DNA from: Chryseobacterium sp. KLBC 52
Lineage (GTDB): Bacteria > Bacteroidota > Bacteroidia > Flavobacteriales > Weeksellaceae
Length of the DNA stretch: 64,000 bases
Assembly: GCF_003347605.1 (NCBI RefSeq)
Contig: NZ_QDFZ01000023.1
Coordinates: 18,545 to 82,544 of the forward strand
Reading direction: 5' to 3'
Positions 9,502 through 18,670 of the stretch are shown here, one piece after another (within the stretch, counting starts at the first letter, position 1; every line of letters starts with the position of its first letter). The translations under genes were made by a program, and so were the position numbers. Under the pieces are notes generated by a model. It ran no database searches. It saw only the letters and a list, made by a program, of their open reading frames with translations, and was not told the DNA's origin.

Positions 9502-9530
9502 CAAAAAAACCACTGAATCAATCAGTGGCT
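9502..9530 (-). terminator. Terminator of the cysteate acyltransferase-like gene
   Basis: On the minus strand CCACTGA pairs with TCAGTGG (9510-9528 overall), followed by a run of T (complement of 9502-9508). Confidence 0.85.
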
Positions 9531-9549
9531 TTCTTTTATTTTTAAGATA

Positions 9550-10824
9550 TTAAATCGGTTTAAAACTTAATCCTTGTTCCTGCAGTAATTTTTGTTCCTG
9601 CTCTTTGTAGTAGCCACCTACTAATTTATCATGAATTGCTTCAAACGCTGCCAGAGTTTCATTGATCTCTGCATCGGTATGAGAAGCGGTAGGAATAAGC
9701 CTTAAAAGAATCATTCCCTTCGGAATGACCGGATATACCACCACAGAGGTAAAGATACCGTAATTTTCTCTTAAATCTTTTACCAATAGAGTAGCTTCTA
9801 CAGGAGTTCCCTGCATCATTACCGGAGTTACACAAGTATTGGTGTCTCCAATATTGAATCCTCTTTCTGTAAGTCCGTTCTGTAGTTTGTAAACATTCTC
9901 CCAAAGTTTAGCCTTGATCTCAGGTCTTGATCTCAATAGCTCCAGTCTTTTTAATCCTCCGATTACCATTGGCATCGTAAGAGATTTTGCAAAGATTTGT
10001 GATCTTAAGTTGAATTTCAGATATCTGATGATTTCTTTGTCACCCGCAAGGAATGCTCCGAAACCTGCCATAGATTTAGCAAAAGTAGAGAAGTATACAT
10101 CAATCTGATCGTTACAATCCTGCTCTTCACCTACACCTGCCCCTGTTGTTCCAAGTGTTCCGAAACCATGAGCATCATCTACTAAAAGTCTGAACTGGTA
10201 TTTAGATTTAAGATCGCAGATCTCTTTAATTTTTCCCTGTTGTCCTCTCATTCCGAAAACACCTTCCGTAATCACAAGAATACCTCCTCCTGTTTCTTCA
10301 GCTACCTTGGTTGCTCTCTGAAGGTTTTTCTCAAGACTTGCCATATCATTGTGCTTGTAGGTAAATCTTTTACCGGAATGAAGTCTTACTCCATCCACGA
10401 TGCAGGCATGAGAATCCATATCATAAACAATAACATCATTTCTGCTTACCAAAGCATCAATGGTAGAAACCATTCCCTGATAACCGAAATTCAATAGATA
10501 AGCTGATTCTTTTTTTACGAAGTCCGCCAGTTCTCTTTCCAGCTGAAGGTGCTGATCTGTTTCTCCAGACATTGCTCTTGCTCCCATTGGATAAAACATC
10601 CCGTATTCTGCAGCCGCTTTTGCATCCGCTTCTATTACTTCAGGATTATTACACAATCCTAAATAATCATTGGCACTCCAGAAAATTACTTCTCTCCCCT
10701 GAAACTGCATTCTAGGGCCGATAGGTCCCTCTAATCTCGGGAAAATAAAATAGCCTTCACCATAATCTGCAAATTGTCCAAGTGGTCCTGGATTTTCTTT
10801 TATTCTTTCAAAAATATCCAACAT
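9550..10824 (-). CDS. Alpha-oxoamine synthase family PLP enzyme, probable cysteate C-acyltransferase (sulfonolipid synthesis)
   Basis: PLP-dependent condensing enzyme of the serine palmitoyltransferase/KBL/AONS family. Seen: ANDYLGLCNNP, FYPMGARAMSGE, the PLP aspartate motif VDDAHGFGTLG and the lysine motif STFAKSMAGFGAF. Start taken at ATG 10824 (MLDIFERIKENPGP, 424 residues), because the open frame above it runs through a terminator hairpin. The neighbour at 10906 is a cysteine-synthase-like enzyme. In flavobacteria and Alistipes such a pair makes cysteate and condenses it with an acyl thioester to 3-ketocapnine. The alternatives, serine palmitoyltransferase or 2-amino-3-ketobutyrate ligase, fit the neighbour less well. 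The family call is firm; the substrate is inferred. Confidence 0.78.
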   Translation of the reverse strand: MLDIFERIKENPGPLGQFADYGEGYFIFPRLEGPIGPRMQFQGREVIFWSANDYLGLCNNPEVIEADAKAAAEYGMFYPMGARAMSGETDQHLQLERELADFVKKESAYLLNFGYQGMVSTIDALVSRNDVIVYDMDSHACIVDGVRLHSGKRFTYKHNDMASLEKNLQRATKVAEETGGGILVITEGVFGMRGQQGKIKEICDLKSKYQFRLLVDDAHGFGTLGTTGAGVGEEQDCNDQIDVYFSTFAKSMAGFGAFLAGDKEIIRYLKFNLRSQIFAKSLTMPMVIGGLKRLELLRSRPEIKAKLWENVYKLQNGLTERGFNIGDTNTCVTPVMMQGTPVEATLLVKDLRENYGIFTSVVVYPVIPKGMILLRLIPTASHTDAEINETLAAFEAIHDKLVGGYYKEQEQKLLQEQGLSFKPI

Positions 10825-10842
10825 TGTATCGTAATTTTTAAG

Positions 10843-10880
10843 TAAAAAAGCCTTTTTTGTCTGAACACGCAAAAGGCTTT
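10843..10880 (-). terminator. Hairpin between the two sulfonolipid genes
   Basis: On the minus strand AAAGCCTTTT (complement of 10871-10880) pairs with AAAAGGCTTT (complement of 10847-10856) and is followed by T residues. This is a terminator or attenuator between the synthase-like gene and the acyltransferase-like gene. It also rules out translation starts upstream of 10824. Confidence 0.7.
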
Positions 10881-10905
10881 ATTTGTATCGTGATTTTATT
10901 CGTTC

Positions 10906-11943
10906 TTATTTGATAAACTCCGTTTTGAAAACTTCGTCGTAATTGTGAACACAGTTGTTGACAAATCCTTGTTCGGCCATCCATTTATCACTGTATACTT
11001 TTGTGATATATCTGGAACCGTGGTCAGGATATATTAAAACAACTATATCATTTTCTGTAAGCTCATGAGACTGGGCATACTGCATCAATCCCTGGGTTAC
11101 AGCTCCGGTAGTATAACCTCCCATAATAGCTTCTTTCAAAGCGATTTCACGGGTTCTGTACGCGGACATTTCATCATTTACCCTTACAAACTCATCTACT
11201 TTGTCGAAAAGCAGGGCAGAAGGGATAAGGTTTTTACCCATTCCTTCAATCTGATAAGGATGTACATCTTCTTTGTGGATTTCTCCTGTCTCGTGATAGC
11301 TTTTCAGGATAGAACCATCTGCGTCTACTCCGATAATCTTGATATCCGGATTTTTTTCTTTCAGAAACTTCGCAGAACCCGACAGCGTGCCACCCGTTCC
11401 GGTGCAGGCAAAAAGGTGAGTAATCTTACCTTCCGTCTGTTCCCAGATCTCGGGACCTGTTGTCTGATAATGTGCATCAATATTAAGCTCATTAAAATAT
11501 TGATTGATGTAAATAGAATTAGGTGTTTCCTGAGCGATTCTTTTAGCTACTTCATAATATGATCTCGGATCATCTGCCGGTACATTGGCCGGGCATATAT
11601 ACACCGTGGCTCCCAATGCTTTCAGATAAGCAATTTTTTCAGGTTTTGTTTTATCACTTACTGCAAGAATACATTTATATCCCTTAATGATACACACCAT
11701 CGCAATAGAAAACCCGGTATTACCGGAAGTAGTTTCTACAACTACAGAATCTTCCTTTAAAAGGCCTTTTTTCTCTGCGTTTTCTATAATATGAAGTGCG
11801 ATTCGGTCTTTGGTGGAATGTCCAGGATTATATGATTCTAACTTGGCGTAAACGGTTGCTGGAATATCTTTTGTAACAGTATTTAGCTTCACCATCGGAG
11901 TGTGTCCTATCAGGCCAAGAATATTATCGTAAACATTACTCAT
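10906..11943 (-). CDS. Cysteine-synthase-like PLP enzyme, probable cysteate synthase
   Basis: Fold-type II PLP enzyme of the cysteine synthase/cystathionine beta-synthase family, 345 residues. Seen: GHTPMVKLN; HSTKDRIA with the PLP lysine (K about 45); the substrate loop ETTSGNTGFSIA; and the phosphate-binding ACTGTGGTLSG. It departs from housekeeping CysK: the cysteine-synthase SVKDR/NPGGSVKDR motif reads YNPGHSTKDR, the C-terminus is longer (MAEQGFVNNCVHNYDEVF), and it precedes the acyltransferase-like gene. I infer that it makes L-cysteate by beta-replacement with sulfite. A plain O-acetylserine sulfhydrylase or a cystathionine beta-synthase remains possible. Cytoplasmic. Confidence 0.75.
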   Translation of the reverse strand: MSNVYDNILGLIGHTPMVKLNTVTKDIPATVYAKLESYNPGHSTKDRIALHIIENAEKKGLLKEDSVVVETTSGNTGFSIAMVCIIKGYKCILAVSDKTKPEKIAYLKALGATVYICPANVPADDPRSYYEVAKRIAQETPNSIYINQYFNELNIDAHYQTTGPEIWEQTEGKITHLFACTGTGGTLSGSAKFLKEKNPDIKIIGVDADGSILKSYHETGEIHKEDVHPYQIEGMGKNLIPSALLFDKVDEFVRVNDEMSAYRTREIALKEAIMGGYTTGAVTQGLMQYAQSHELTENDIVVLIYPDHGSRYITKVYSDKWMAEQGFVNNCVHNYDEVFKTEFIK

Positions 11944-11973
11944 TATTTGTTATTTTCAATAAAAATCTGACTG

Positions 11974-11981
11974 CAAAAATA
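11974..11981 (-). promoter_or_regulatory. Probable -7 element for the synthase-like gene
   Basis: TATTTTTG on the minus strand, 30 bases before the ATG at 11943. At the -33 position only TTT is found, at a 20-base spacing. The rest of the 11944-12165 divergent gap is AT-rich. Confidence 0.4.
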
Positions 11982-12165
11982 CAAAAAAATAAATAATTAC
12001 TAAACTTTTGTTTGATTTCTAGGGCATAGTTTGTAAAAAAATATTTTAGTATTTTCAGTTTTGACACGAGTATAATCGCAAATACTACGCCAAAATTTTT
12101 AAATTTTGTTAAAACCCGCATAAAATAAGATAAAAGCCTTATTTTCGCATAATTGATTTAATACT

Positions 12166-15100
12166 ATGAAAAATTGGACTTTTAGGCAATGGAACACCGT
12201 TTCAGGATGGGTGATTTTCGTCATTGCTTTTTTCACGTACTTGTCCACCATAGAACCCAATTTCAGTTTCTGGGATTGTGGCGAGTACATTTCTTCTGCA
12301 GTAAAACTTGAAGTAACGCATGCTCCCGGAGCTGCTTTATTCCAGATAGTGGGTGCCGTGGCAGCCATTTTTGCATTAGGGAAAGGCGAAAACTATTCTA
12401 TCGTGATCAACGCGATGTCTGCATTGTTCAGTGCGCTGACTATTTTATTTTTGTTTTGGACGATCACCCATTTTGTGAGAAGACTTTTAAACAAAGATTT
12501 TGAAGAAATTACAAAACATCAGGAAATCTCTATTTTATTTGCAGGAGCAGTAGGAGCACTTTGCTTTACGTTCTCAGATACATTCTGGTTTTCGGCAGTA
12601 GAAGGAGAGGTTTACTCTATGGCTTCAATGTTTATCGCGCTTTTGGTCTGGTTAATCACCAAATGGGAGAATGAATATCAGGCGGGAGACAGTGAAAGAT
12701 GGATTATTCTTATTTTCTTCGTTTTAGGACTTTCTGTGGGAGTACACATGATGTGTATGCTTGCTATTCCTGCAGTATGTCTGGTATACTATGCTAGAAA
12801 TTATAAGTTTACCTGGAAAAACTTTATCTGGGCAAACCTTATTACACTGGGAATTTTGATTATCGTTTTCAAAATTATCTTCCCTTTAATTATGACGATG
12901 TTCGGAAGACTTGAGATTTTCTTCGTAAATGGTCTTGGACTTCCTTTCCATTCAGGAACAATTGCAGCGTTTATTTTAATGGTAGCGATCTGCTACTTCT
13001 TAATCAAATATGCAAGAAAGGCAAAAAGGAACATTTATCAGACGGCTGCATTATCTGTAGTTTTCATGATGATCGGGTTCTCCTGCTGGATGGTTATTCC
13101 TATCAGAGCGAATGCTAATCCGCCGATGAACCTTAATGATCCGGATACAGCAATTGGTATGCTGGATTATTATAACAGAGAGCAGTATGGTGACTGGCCA
13201 ACGATTTACGGACAAAACTACACGGCTTTCCTTGATGCTAACGGAATTGAGAAAAACGAAGACGGAAGCTTTAAGACACAGAAAACCGGAGAAATTTACG
13301 AAAAAGACGAAAAAACCGGAACCTACAGAAAAACCGGAGACCGTTTCAATTATGTATTCAACAAGTCTCAGGTAAGCTTAATGCCAAGAATGTTTAATGA
13401 GGACAAGGATGTAATGGCGAACTATATTTCTATGTATGGTGCTCCTGATTTTACATTCAACTATAGTAATGAAGATGTGGCAGACAATCCGCAGGCTAAG
13501 CAGATTTTTGATGAACTGAGAGTTAAATATGAAGACAAATCCATTACTGCTTCAGATTATCTGAAAGTAAAACCTTATAACCTGATCAATGTTCAGAAGC
13601 CTTCATTCCTTCAGAATATGGATTACTTTATTACTTTCCAGAACGGATATTACTTTGTAAGATATCTGATGTGGAACTTCGTAGGAAGACAGAATGATCT
13701 TGAAGGAAATATGGAAAGCACAAAAGGAAACTGGATTTCCGGTATTCCTTTTATTGATAATGCTACGGTGGGAAATCAGGATAAAATGCCTGCTAAATTC
13801 AAGAATGAGAGTACGGTAAAATTCTTCTTCCTTCCATTAATTTTAGGTTTGATCGGATTCTTTTTCCAATTGAACAGAGACTTCGGAAGATTCTATGCCC
13901 TGTTATCTTTATTTATTCTAACAAGTGTAGGGATTATCTTCTACACTGGAGTAAAACCTTTTGAACCGAGAGAAAGAGATTATGCGATGGTAGGTTCTTT
14001 CTATGCATTTGCGATCTGGATCGGATTGGGGGCAGGAGCCATCCTATGGTTCTTACAGTCTAAAATAAAATCAAACGGAGCTAACATTGCTTTAGGAGTA
14101 GTTTTATTAGGAGTACCTTTCATGATGGGCTTCCAGAACTACAATGTTCACGACAGAAGCAACCGATATACAGCGTATGATTATGCATATTCCGTTTTAA
14201 AATCATTACCGAAAAACGATATCCTTTTCGTTTACGGAGATAACGATACTTACCCAGTTTGGGCTATTCAGGAGACGGAACAGTTCAGGGATGATGTGAA
14301 GGTGGTTAACTTTACCCTGGCTTCAACTCCTTGGAACCTTGACCAGATCAAAAGAAGAACTTACAATGCGATGGGAATCCCTAGCCAGCTAACACATGAA
14401 GATTACAGAGATGGGGTAAACGATCAGATCTATATGATGAAGAAGGAAGATTGGGAAGGTGTTTTCTCTATGCTGAAAGAGCAGGGAGCTCCGGAAACAG
14501 AATTCCAGTCGTTCAGAAAATATCTTACTCAGGATTCTTTAACGTTGAAACAAGCAATTGAATTCATTAAGTTCAAATCTCCTGAAAAAGATGAGTTATT
14601 AAAAATGTACTTCGGAGAAGAGAAATTTGAAAAATACAATATCCTTCCGGTAAACAAATTCATCCTTCCTGTGAATAAAGAAAATGCTTTAAAAGCAGGA
14701 ATCATCAACAAAGAAGATCTTCCAAACGTAGCCAATCAGATCATGATTACTTACAAAGGAAACACGCTTTATAAGAACAACCTGATTTTGATGGATCTTT
14801 TAGCGAACTTCGACTGGAAGCGTCCGATCAACTTCTCATCAGGAGGTATTTACGACAGTGAGAATATTTTCTATCTGAATGATTACCTTCAGTTTGATGG
14901 ATTCAGTTACAGATTAATTCCTATCCAGACACCTCCGAGCGCTGATGGAGATATGGGAAGAGTGGATGCCAATTCTCTTTATAATGTAGTGAAAAACTTC
15001 AGATGGGGGAACTTTAAGAATTTAAATGCTCACTTTGATGAAACAGCTACTTCCAATATCATCAGCTATAGAATGTCAGCAAGCAGAGCGGCTTCAGCCC

Positions 15101-15651
15101 TGGCGTTAAGCGGACAGAAAGCTAAAGCATTAGAAATTCTGGATCTTGCAGCGAAAGAAATTCCGGCAGAGAAATATAATGATCCTCGTTCTTTAAGTTC
15201 AATTGTTTCAGGATATATTATCGCTGGTCAGGAGCAGAAAGGTCTTCAGATTGCTGAGGTACTTAAGAAAGGAATCTTCGAAGAGTATGATTATTATTTA
15301 AGTCTTTCCAAAGCGGATCAAAGCTACCTGAGAAGACAGATGAGAACAAAACCTATGGAATACTCTCTTGTGGTTTCTGCAGTAACAGATGCTTACACCA
15401 AGATTGGACAGAAAGAAAAAGCATATGCTTATCTGGTAAAATCCATAGAGCCGATTGACAAGAAGTTCAATGTATTTATCAAAGATCTACAGGAAATGGG
15501 AAGAGATAAGGCGATGAAAGAGTCTGAAAATGTTCAGCAGATCACGCCATTCTATCAGTACTTATTTGATGTCATGGAACCTTATGATTCTACGTATTCA
15601 AAAGAAAAGGAAAGTCAGATTACCAACGCGATTATTAAAGCGACAAAATAA
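12166..15651 (+). CDS. DUF2723 GT-C-type membrane glycosyltransferase-like protein
   Basis: Large polytopic membrane protein (1161 residues). The N-terminus has SFWDCGEYISSAVKLEVTHAPGA (acidic pair in the first loop, about residues 33-55), the hallmark of DUF2723. About ten or more hydrophobic helices follow up to about residue 660. Then comes a soluble part with VYGDNDTYPVWAIQE, and a helical TPR-like tail (about 1000-1160). Known: DUF2723 is a GT-C fold. The eukaryotic relative TMEM260 is a protein O-mannosyltransferase, so a role in glycan transfer on the periplasmic face is plausible. A terminator follows, then a second GT-C-like protein at 15741. Confidence 0.85.
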   Translation: MKNWTFRQWNTVSGWVIFVIAFFTYLSTIEPNFSFWDCGEYISSAVKLEVTHAPGAALFQIVGAVAAIFALGKGENYSIVINAMSALFSALTILFLFWTITHFVRRLLNKDFEEITKHQEISILFAGAVGALCFTFSDTFWFSAVEGEVYSMASMFIALLVWLITKWENEYQAGDSERWIILIFFVLGLSVGVHMMCMLAIPAVCLVYYARNYKFTWKNFIWANLITLGILIIVFKIIFPLIMTMFGRLEIFFVNGLGLPFHSGTIAAFILMVAICYFLIKYARKAKRNIYQTAALSVVFMMIGFSCWMVIPIRANANPPMNLNDPDTAIGMLDYYNREQYGDWPTIYGQNYTAFLDANGIEKNEDGSFKTQKTGEIYEKDEKTGTYRKTGDRFNYVFNKSQVSLMPRMFNEDKDVMANYISMYGAPDFTFNYSNEDVADNPQAKQIFDELRVKYEDKSITASDYLKVKPYNLINVQKPSFLQNMDYFITFQNGYYFVRYLMWNFVGRQNDLEGNMESTKGNWISGIPFIDNATVGNQDKMPAKFKNESTVKFFFLPLILGLIGFFFQLNRDFGRFYALLSLFILTSVGIIFYTGVKPFEPRERDYAMVGSFYAFAIWIGLGAGAILWFLQSKIKSNGANIALGVVLLGVPFMMGFQNYNVHDRSNRYTAYDYAYSVLKSLPKNDILFVYGDNDTYPVWAIQETEQFRDDVKVVNFTLASTPWNLDQIKRRTYNAMGIPSQLTHEDYRDGVNDQIYMMKKEDWEGVFSMLKEQGAPETEFQSFRKYLTQDSLTLKQAIEFIKFKSPEKDELLKMYFGEEKFEKYNILPVNKFILPVNKENALKAGIINKEDLPNVANQIMITYKGNTLYKNNLILMDLLANFDWKRPINFSSGGIYDSENIFYLNDYLQFDGFSYRLIPIQTPPSADGDMGRVDANSLYNVVKNFRWGNFKNLNAHFDETATSNIISYRMSASRAASALALSGQKAKALEILDLAAKEIPAEKYNDPRSLSSIVSGYIIAGQEQKGLQIAEVLKKGIFEEYDYYLSLSKADQSYLRRQMRTKPMEYSLVVSAVTDAYTKIGQKEKAYAYLVKSIEPIDKKFNVFIKDLQEMGRDKAMKESENVQQITPFYQYLFDVMEPYDSTYSKEKESQITNAIIKATK

Positions 15652-15660
15652 AAATACTTT

Positions 15661-15687
15661 AAAACGGAACTTCGGTTCCGTTTTTTT
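15661..15687 (+). terminator. UUCG-tetraloop terminator after the DUF2723 gene
   Basis: AACGGAAC and GTTCCGTT close a C(TTCG)G tetraloop, followed by a run of seven T. Confidence 0.93.
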
Positions 15688-15691
15688 ATTA

Positions 15692-15722
15692 TTGGCAATC
15701 CTGAATATTAAGGTTATATTTG
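15692..15722 (+). promoter_or_regulatory. Promoter of the ArnT-like gene
   Basis: TTG at 15692-15694, a 20-base spacer, then TATATTTG at 15715-15722. It lies 18 bases before the ATG at 15741, directly after the preceding terminator. Confidence 0.65.
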
Positions 15723-15740
15723 TGAAAGTAAAAATACATA

Positions 15741-17234
15741 ATGTCCGAAACACAAAATAGCAAATTCCCAATCTATGCCGTCATTGCTACGGTTCTTTTT
15801 AAACTTCTATTTTTATTAACGCACTACATTCAGGAAGATGCATTTATCACCTGGAGGGTTGCCCAGAATCTGTTGGATTATGGAGTCATTGGCTTCAATG
15901 GAGACACCAAGATTTCTGCCTCCACCACACATCTGTATGTATTTGTATCCTATATTTTCAATCTAGTTTTTGGAAAAGAAAACTTTATTGAACCTCTTTT
16001 GATTTTTAATTCTCTACTGTTTACCATAGGAACGTTATGGCTGTCTCATCTGGTTTTAAAAAATCCATGGCATAAAGCCATCTTTATATTTCTGATCGGG
16101 ATTTTGCCGCCCTCCATTAAAATTTCAATCCTTGGAATGGAATACGGAATATTGTTTTTTCTGGAGATTGCATTGCTGTATTACGGCTTCCATAAAGGGA
16201 AAAAATGGGTTGTGACATTCCTTCCTGTATTAATTATGTTTACGAGAATTGATACAGTAATTTTCCTCGGAATTGTATTTCTTGTAGATCTATTCTGGAA
16301 CAGAAAAATCAGATGGAATTATATTTTTGGCGGAGCGCTAGGAGTCTTAGCTACAGTGGCTTTCAACTGGTTCTACTTTGGCGAACTGGTGAACAATACC
16401 ATTACTGCAAAAAAACTGCTGTACAGTGAAAATTTTACCATCCAGCAGCATATTGGGTATTTCTTTAAAAGTTTCGGAAACTTCTGGGGAATGCTGAAAG
16501 TTCCGGGAGATTTTAATCCTATGACGATTGTAGTATTGATTTTTGAATTGCTTTGCTTTATTTACCTGATCAGACAAAGAGAAAAGAGAAACTATTTTTT
16601 ATGGATGATTTTTCTTTTCGGATGGGCAAAACAAATTATTTTTATTTCTCAGAAAAGCTTGTTCGACTGGTATTACTGGGTGCCACAGCTTTTACTTTTC
16701 GTTCCCGTTCTTATTTTTGTACTGGAACAGAAAGAGAAGAGAAACCTATGGTTGTCATTGCTTGTGATATTCTATATCTTCCCAATGCTTGTCTTCCAGA
16801 CAGTTCACTGTATTGCAACAGGAAACGGAGAATGGAACTACCGCAGAACAATTGGTACCTTTTTAAATCAATATGAAAAAGACAAAAACCAGTGGATCTT
16901 ATTGGAACCCGCAGGTTATGTGCCTTATTTTTCAGGATTAAAAACAATCGATGAGGTTGGATTGGTTGATAAACAGATTCAGGAGGAAATTAAAAAGGAC
17001 AAGGTTAATTACTGGATCAACACGGTAAAAAACAGAAAACCGAAATATCTTCTTTCTTATCAGAATTTATACGAAGAAAAGAATGCCAATTCAGAATACT
17101 ATAAAACTCATTATAGACTTTTAAAAGAGTTCAGAGTTAAAGATCATCTGAAAAGTGACAACAAAATTTTAGAAAAAATTTACCACCTGAAACCTTCCGG
17201 TACAGACTATAATTTGTACATTAGGGTTGATTAA
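15741..17234 (+). CDS. GT-C-like (ArnT/GT87-type) polytopic membrane protein
   Basis: 497 residues with about ten hydrophobic helices in the first 380 residues and a soluble C-terminal part. The first loop has HYIQEDAFITWRVAQNLLDYG, the acidic first-loop pattern of lipid-phospho-sugar-dependent transferases. NGDTKISASTTHLYVF follows, as in related bacterial GT-C proteins. It probably moves a sugar from a polyprenyl carrier in the periplasm; the acceptor is unknown. It has its own promoter, but its place after the DUF2723 protein suggests related glycosylation work. The specific family is uncertain. Confidence 0.75.
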   Translation: MSETQNSKFPIYAVIATVLFKLLFLLTHYIQEDAFITWRVAQNLLDYGVIGFNGDTKISASTTHLYVFVSYIFNLVFGKENFIEPLLIFNSLLFTIGTLWLSHLVLKNPWHKAIFIFLIGILPPSIKISILGMEYGILFFLEIALLYYGFHKGKKWVVTFLPVLIMFTRIDTVIFLGIVFLVDLFWNRKIRWNYIFGGALGVLATVAFNWFYFGELVNNTITAKKLLYSENFTIQQHIGYFFKSFGNFWGMLKVPGDFNPMTIVVLIFELLCFIYLIRQREKRNYFLWMIFLFGWAKQIIFISQKSLFDWYYWVPQLLLFVPVLIFVLEQKEKRNLWLSLLVIFYIFPMLVFQTVHCIATGNGEWNYRRTIGTFLNQYEKDKNQWILLEPAGYVPYFSGLKTIDEVGLVDKQIQEEIKKDKVNYWINTVKNRKPKYLLSYQNLYEEKNANSEYYKTHYRLLKEFRVKDHLKSDNKILEKIYHLKPSGTDYNLYIRVD

Positions 17235-17347
17235 AAGATTAAAATATTTAGAAATTGAAAGTATTCAGAAAAAAAGTTTTATAATAACTCTTTCACTCTA
17301 ATACTCTCAAACCCTCAAACTCAAAACAAACCTAATACCTGAAAAAG

Positions 17348-17872
17348 ATGAAATACTGTGCTTTTCTCCGTGGCGTCAACGTAAAAGGAACCAATATGAA
17401 AATGGCGGATGTATGCCAGGTTTTTAAAGATGCAGGGATGAAAGAAGTGAGTTCAATACTGGCTTCCGGAAATATTGTTTTTTCTTCAGATAAAAATACG
17501 ACAGAATTAAAAACCATTCTGGAAAAAGCGATGTCGGAACATTTTTCTTATGAAGCCTTTTTGTTTGTAAAATCTCAGGAAGAAACAGAAGTTTTCTGGA
17601 ACAGTATTCCTTTTGAAAAAAAAGACGAACTTCATATTTATGGTTTTGTCGGAATTCCGGGAGTGGATAAGGTTTTAATGGAAGAGTTTCAGAAAGCAGG
17701 TCAGGTAGAAAATGAAAAGGCTGCAATCGTTAATGATATATTTTATTGGCAGATTCCGAAAGGAAATACCTTAGATTCAACTTTCGGAAAAGTGCTGGGT
17801 AAAAAAAGCCTAAAAGATCAGTTTACCAGCAGGAACGTGAATACGTTTGAGAAGATTCTGAAGAAATTCTAA
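17348..17872 (+). CDS. DUF1697 family protein
   Basis: 174 residues, soluble, no signal peptide. It opens with YCAFLRGVNVKGTNMKMADV and contains SILASGNIVFSS, the two signatures of DUF1697. The end FTSRNVNTFEKILKKF is also typical. The biochemical role of the family is unknown. The last codons are duplicated downstream at 18175-18261 as part of a tandem repeat. Confidence 0.9.
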   Translation: MKYCAFLRGVNVKGTNMKMADVCQVFKDAGMKEVSSILASGNIVFSSDKNTTELKTILEKAMSEHFSYEAFLFVKSQEETEVFWNSIPFEKKDELHIYGFVGIPGVDKVLMEEFQKAGQVENEKAAIVNDIFYWQIPKGNTLDSTFGKVLGKKSLKDQFTSRNVNTFEKILKKF

Positions 17873-18442
17873 ATATATTATTGCAGATGCTTCGACAGGC
17901 TCAGCATGACACCGTTATAAATTAACTTTTAATGTAGCATTAACCCGATGCTTTTTGGATAATTGGATAAATCATTAGCTATTATATTTTTCATGTTAAA
18001 ACAGATAGTATTAGAGCTGTCATGCTGAGCTTGTTGAAGCATCTATCACTTTAATAATTTTAGATTCAATAGTTTATCCATAAAAGTGAAAGCCATTGGC
18101 TTCAGCCAAAACCTATCTTTGTAGCTATGTAGAGTTTCCCACAGATTTCTCAGATTTACACAGATTTTATCTTGGGAAAAGTGCAGGGGAGGAAAAGTCT
18201 AAAAGATCAGTTTACCAGCAGGAGTGTGAATATGTTTGAGAAGGTTTTGAAGAAATTCTAAATATATTATTGCAGATGCTTCGACAGGCTCAGCATGACA
18301 CCGTTATAAATTAACTTTTAATGTAGCATTAACCGATGCTTTTTGGATAATTGGATAAATCATTAGCTATTATATTTTTCATGTTAATATAACAGATAGT
18401 ATTAGAGCTGTCATGCTGAGCTTGTCGAAGCATCTATTACTT
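17786..18442. repeat. 389-base tandem duplication that includes the DUF1697 gene 3' end
   Basis: Copy 1 starts inside DUF1697 at about 17786 and runs to about 18060. Copy 2 starts at about 18175 and runs to about 18442. Matching points are 389 bases apart (for example 17811 and 18200). Long stretches are identical, such as the block from TTCTAAATATATTATTGC onward. Each copy holds a pair of inverted words: GATGCTTCGACAGGCTCAGC (17887 and 18276) and its near-complement, about 130 bases further on (near 18017 and 18409). Confidence 0.85.
18175..18261 (+). pseudogene. Duplicated 3' fragment of the DUF1697 gene
   Basis: About 87 bases align with the last codons of the gene at 17348-17872, including its TAA. 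There are scattered substitutions; for example the ...SRNVNTFEKILKKF codons read SRSVNMFEKVLKKF. There is no start codon and no upstream part. It arose with the tandem duplication and is not a gene. Confidence 0.75.
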
Positions 18443-18670
18443 TAAGAATCATAGATTCAGAAGTCTTTTGATTACTCTGCTTCTTGCTCTGGTTTTCACT
18501 TTAATATAACAGCTAGTATTAGCGTTGTCATGCTGAGCCTGTCGAAGCATCTACGAGTTAATAATTAGAGATTCAGTAGTTTTTTGATTACTCTGCTTCT
18601 TATTCTGGTTTTCACTTTAATATCACAGCTAGTATTAGCGTTGTCATGCTGAGCCTGTCGAAGCATCTAT
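18440..18670. repeat. 114-base tandem repeat with the GATGCTTCGAC word
   Basis: Two near-identical units follow each other: GATTACTCTGCTTCTT, TGGTTTTCACTTTAATAT, ACAGCTAGTATTAGCGTTG, then TCATGCTGAGCCTGTCGAAG at 18529 and 18643. They continue the repeat array upstream of kdsA. The rest of the 17873-18794 gap (about 18671-18794) holds no gene. Confidence 0.8.

Noticed and set aside
9550..10824. Annotation as glycine C-acetyltransferase (threonine degradation)
   Set aside because: No threonine dehydrogenase is near, the partner is a cysteine-synthase-like enzyme, and the N-terminus differs from KBL as I know it. Kept only as an alternative.
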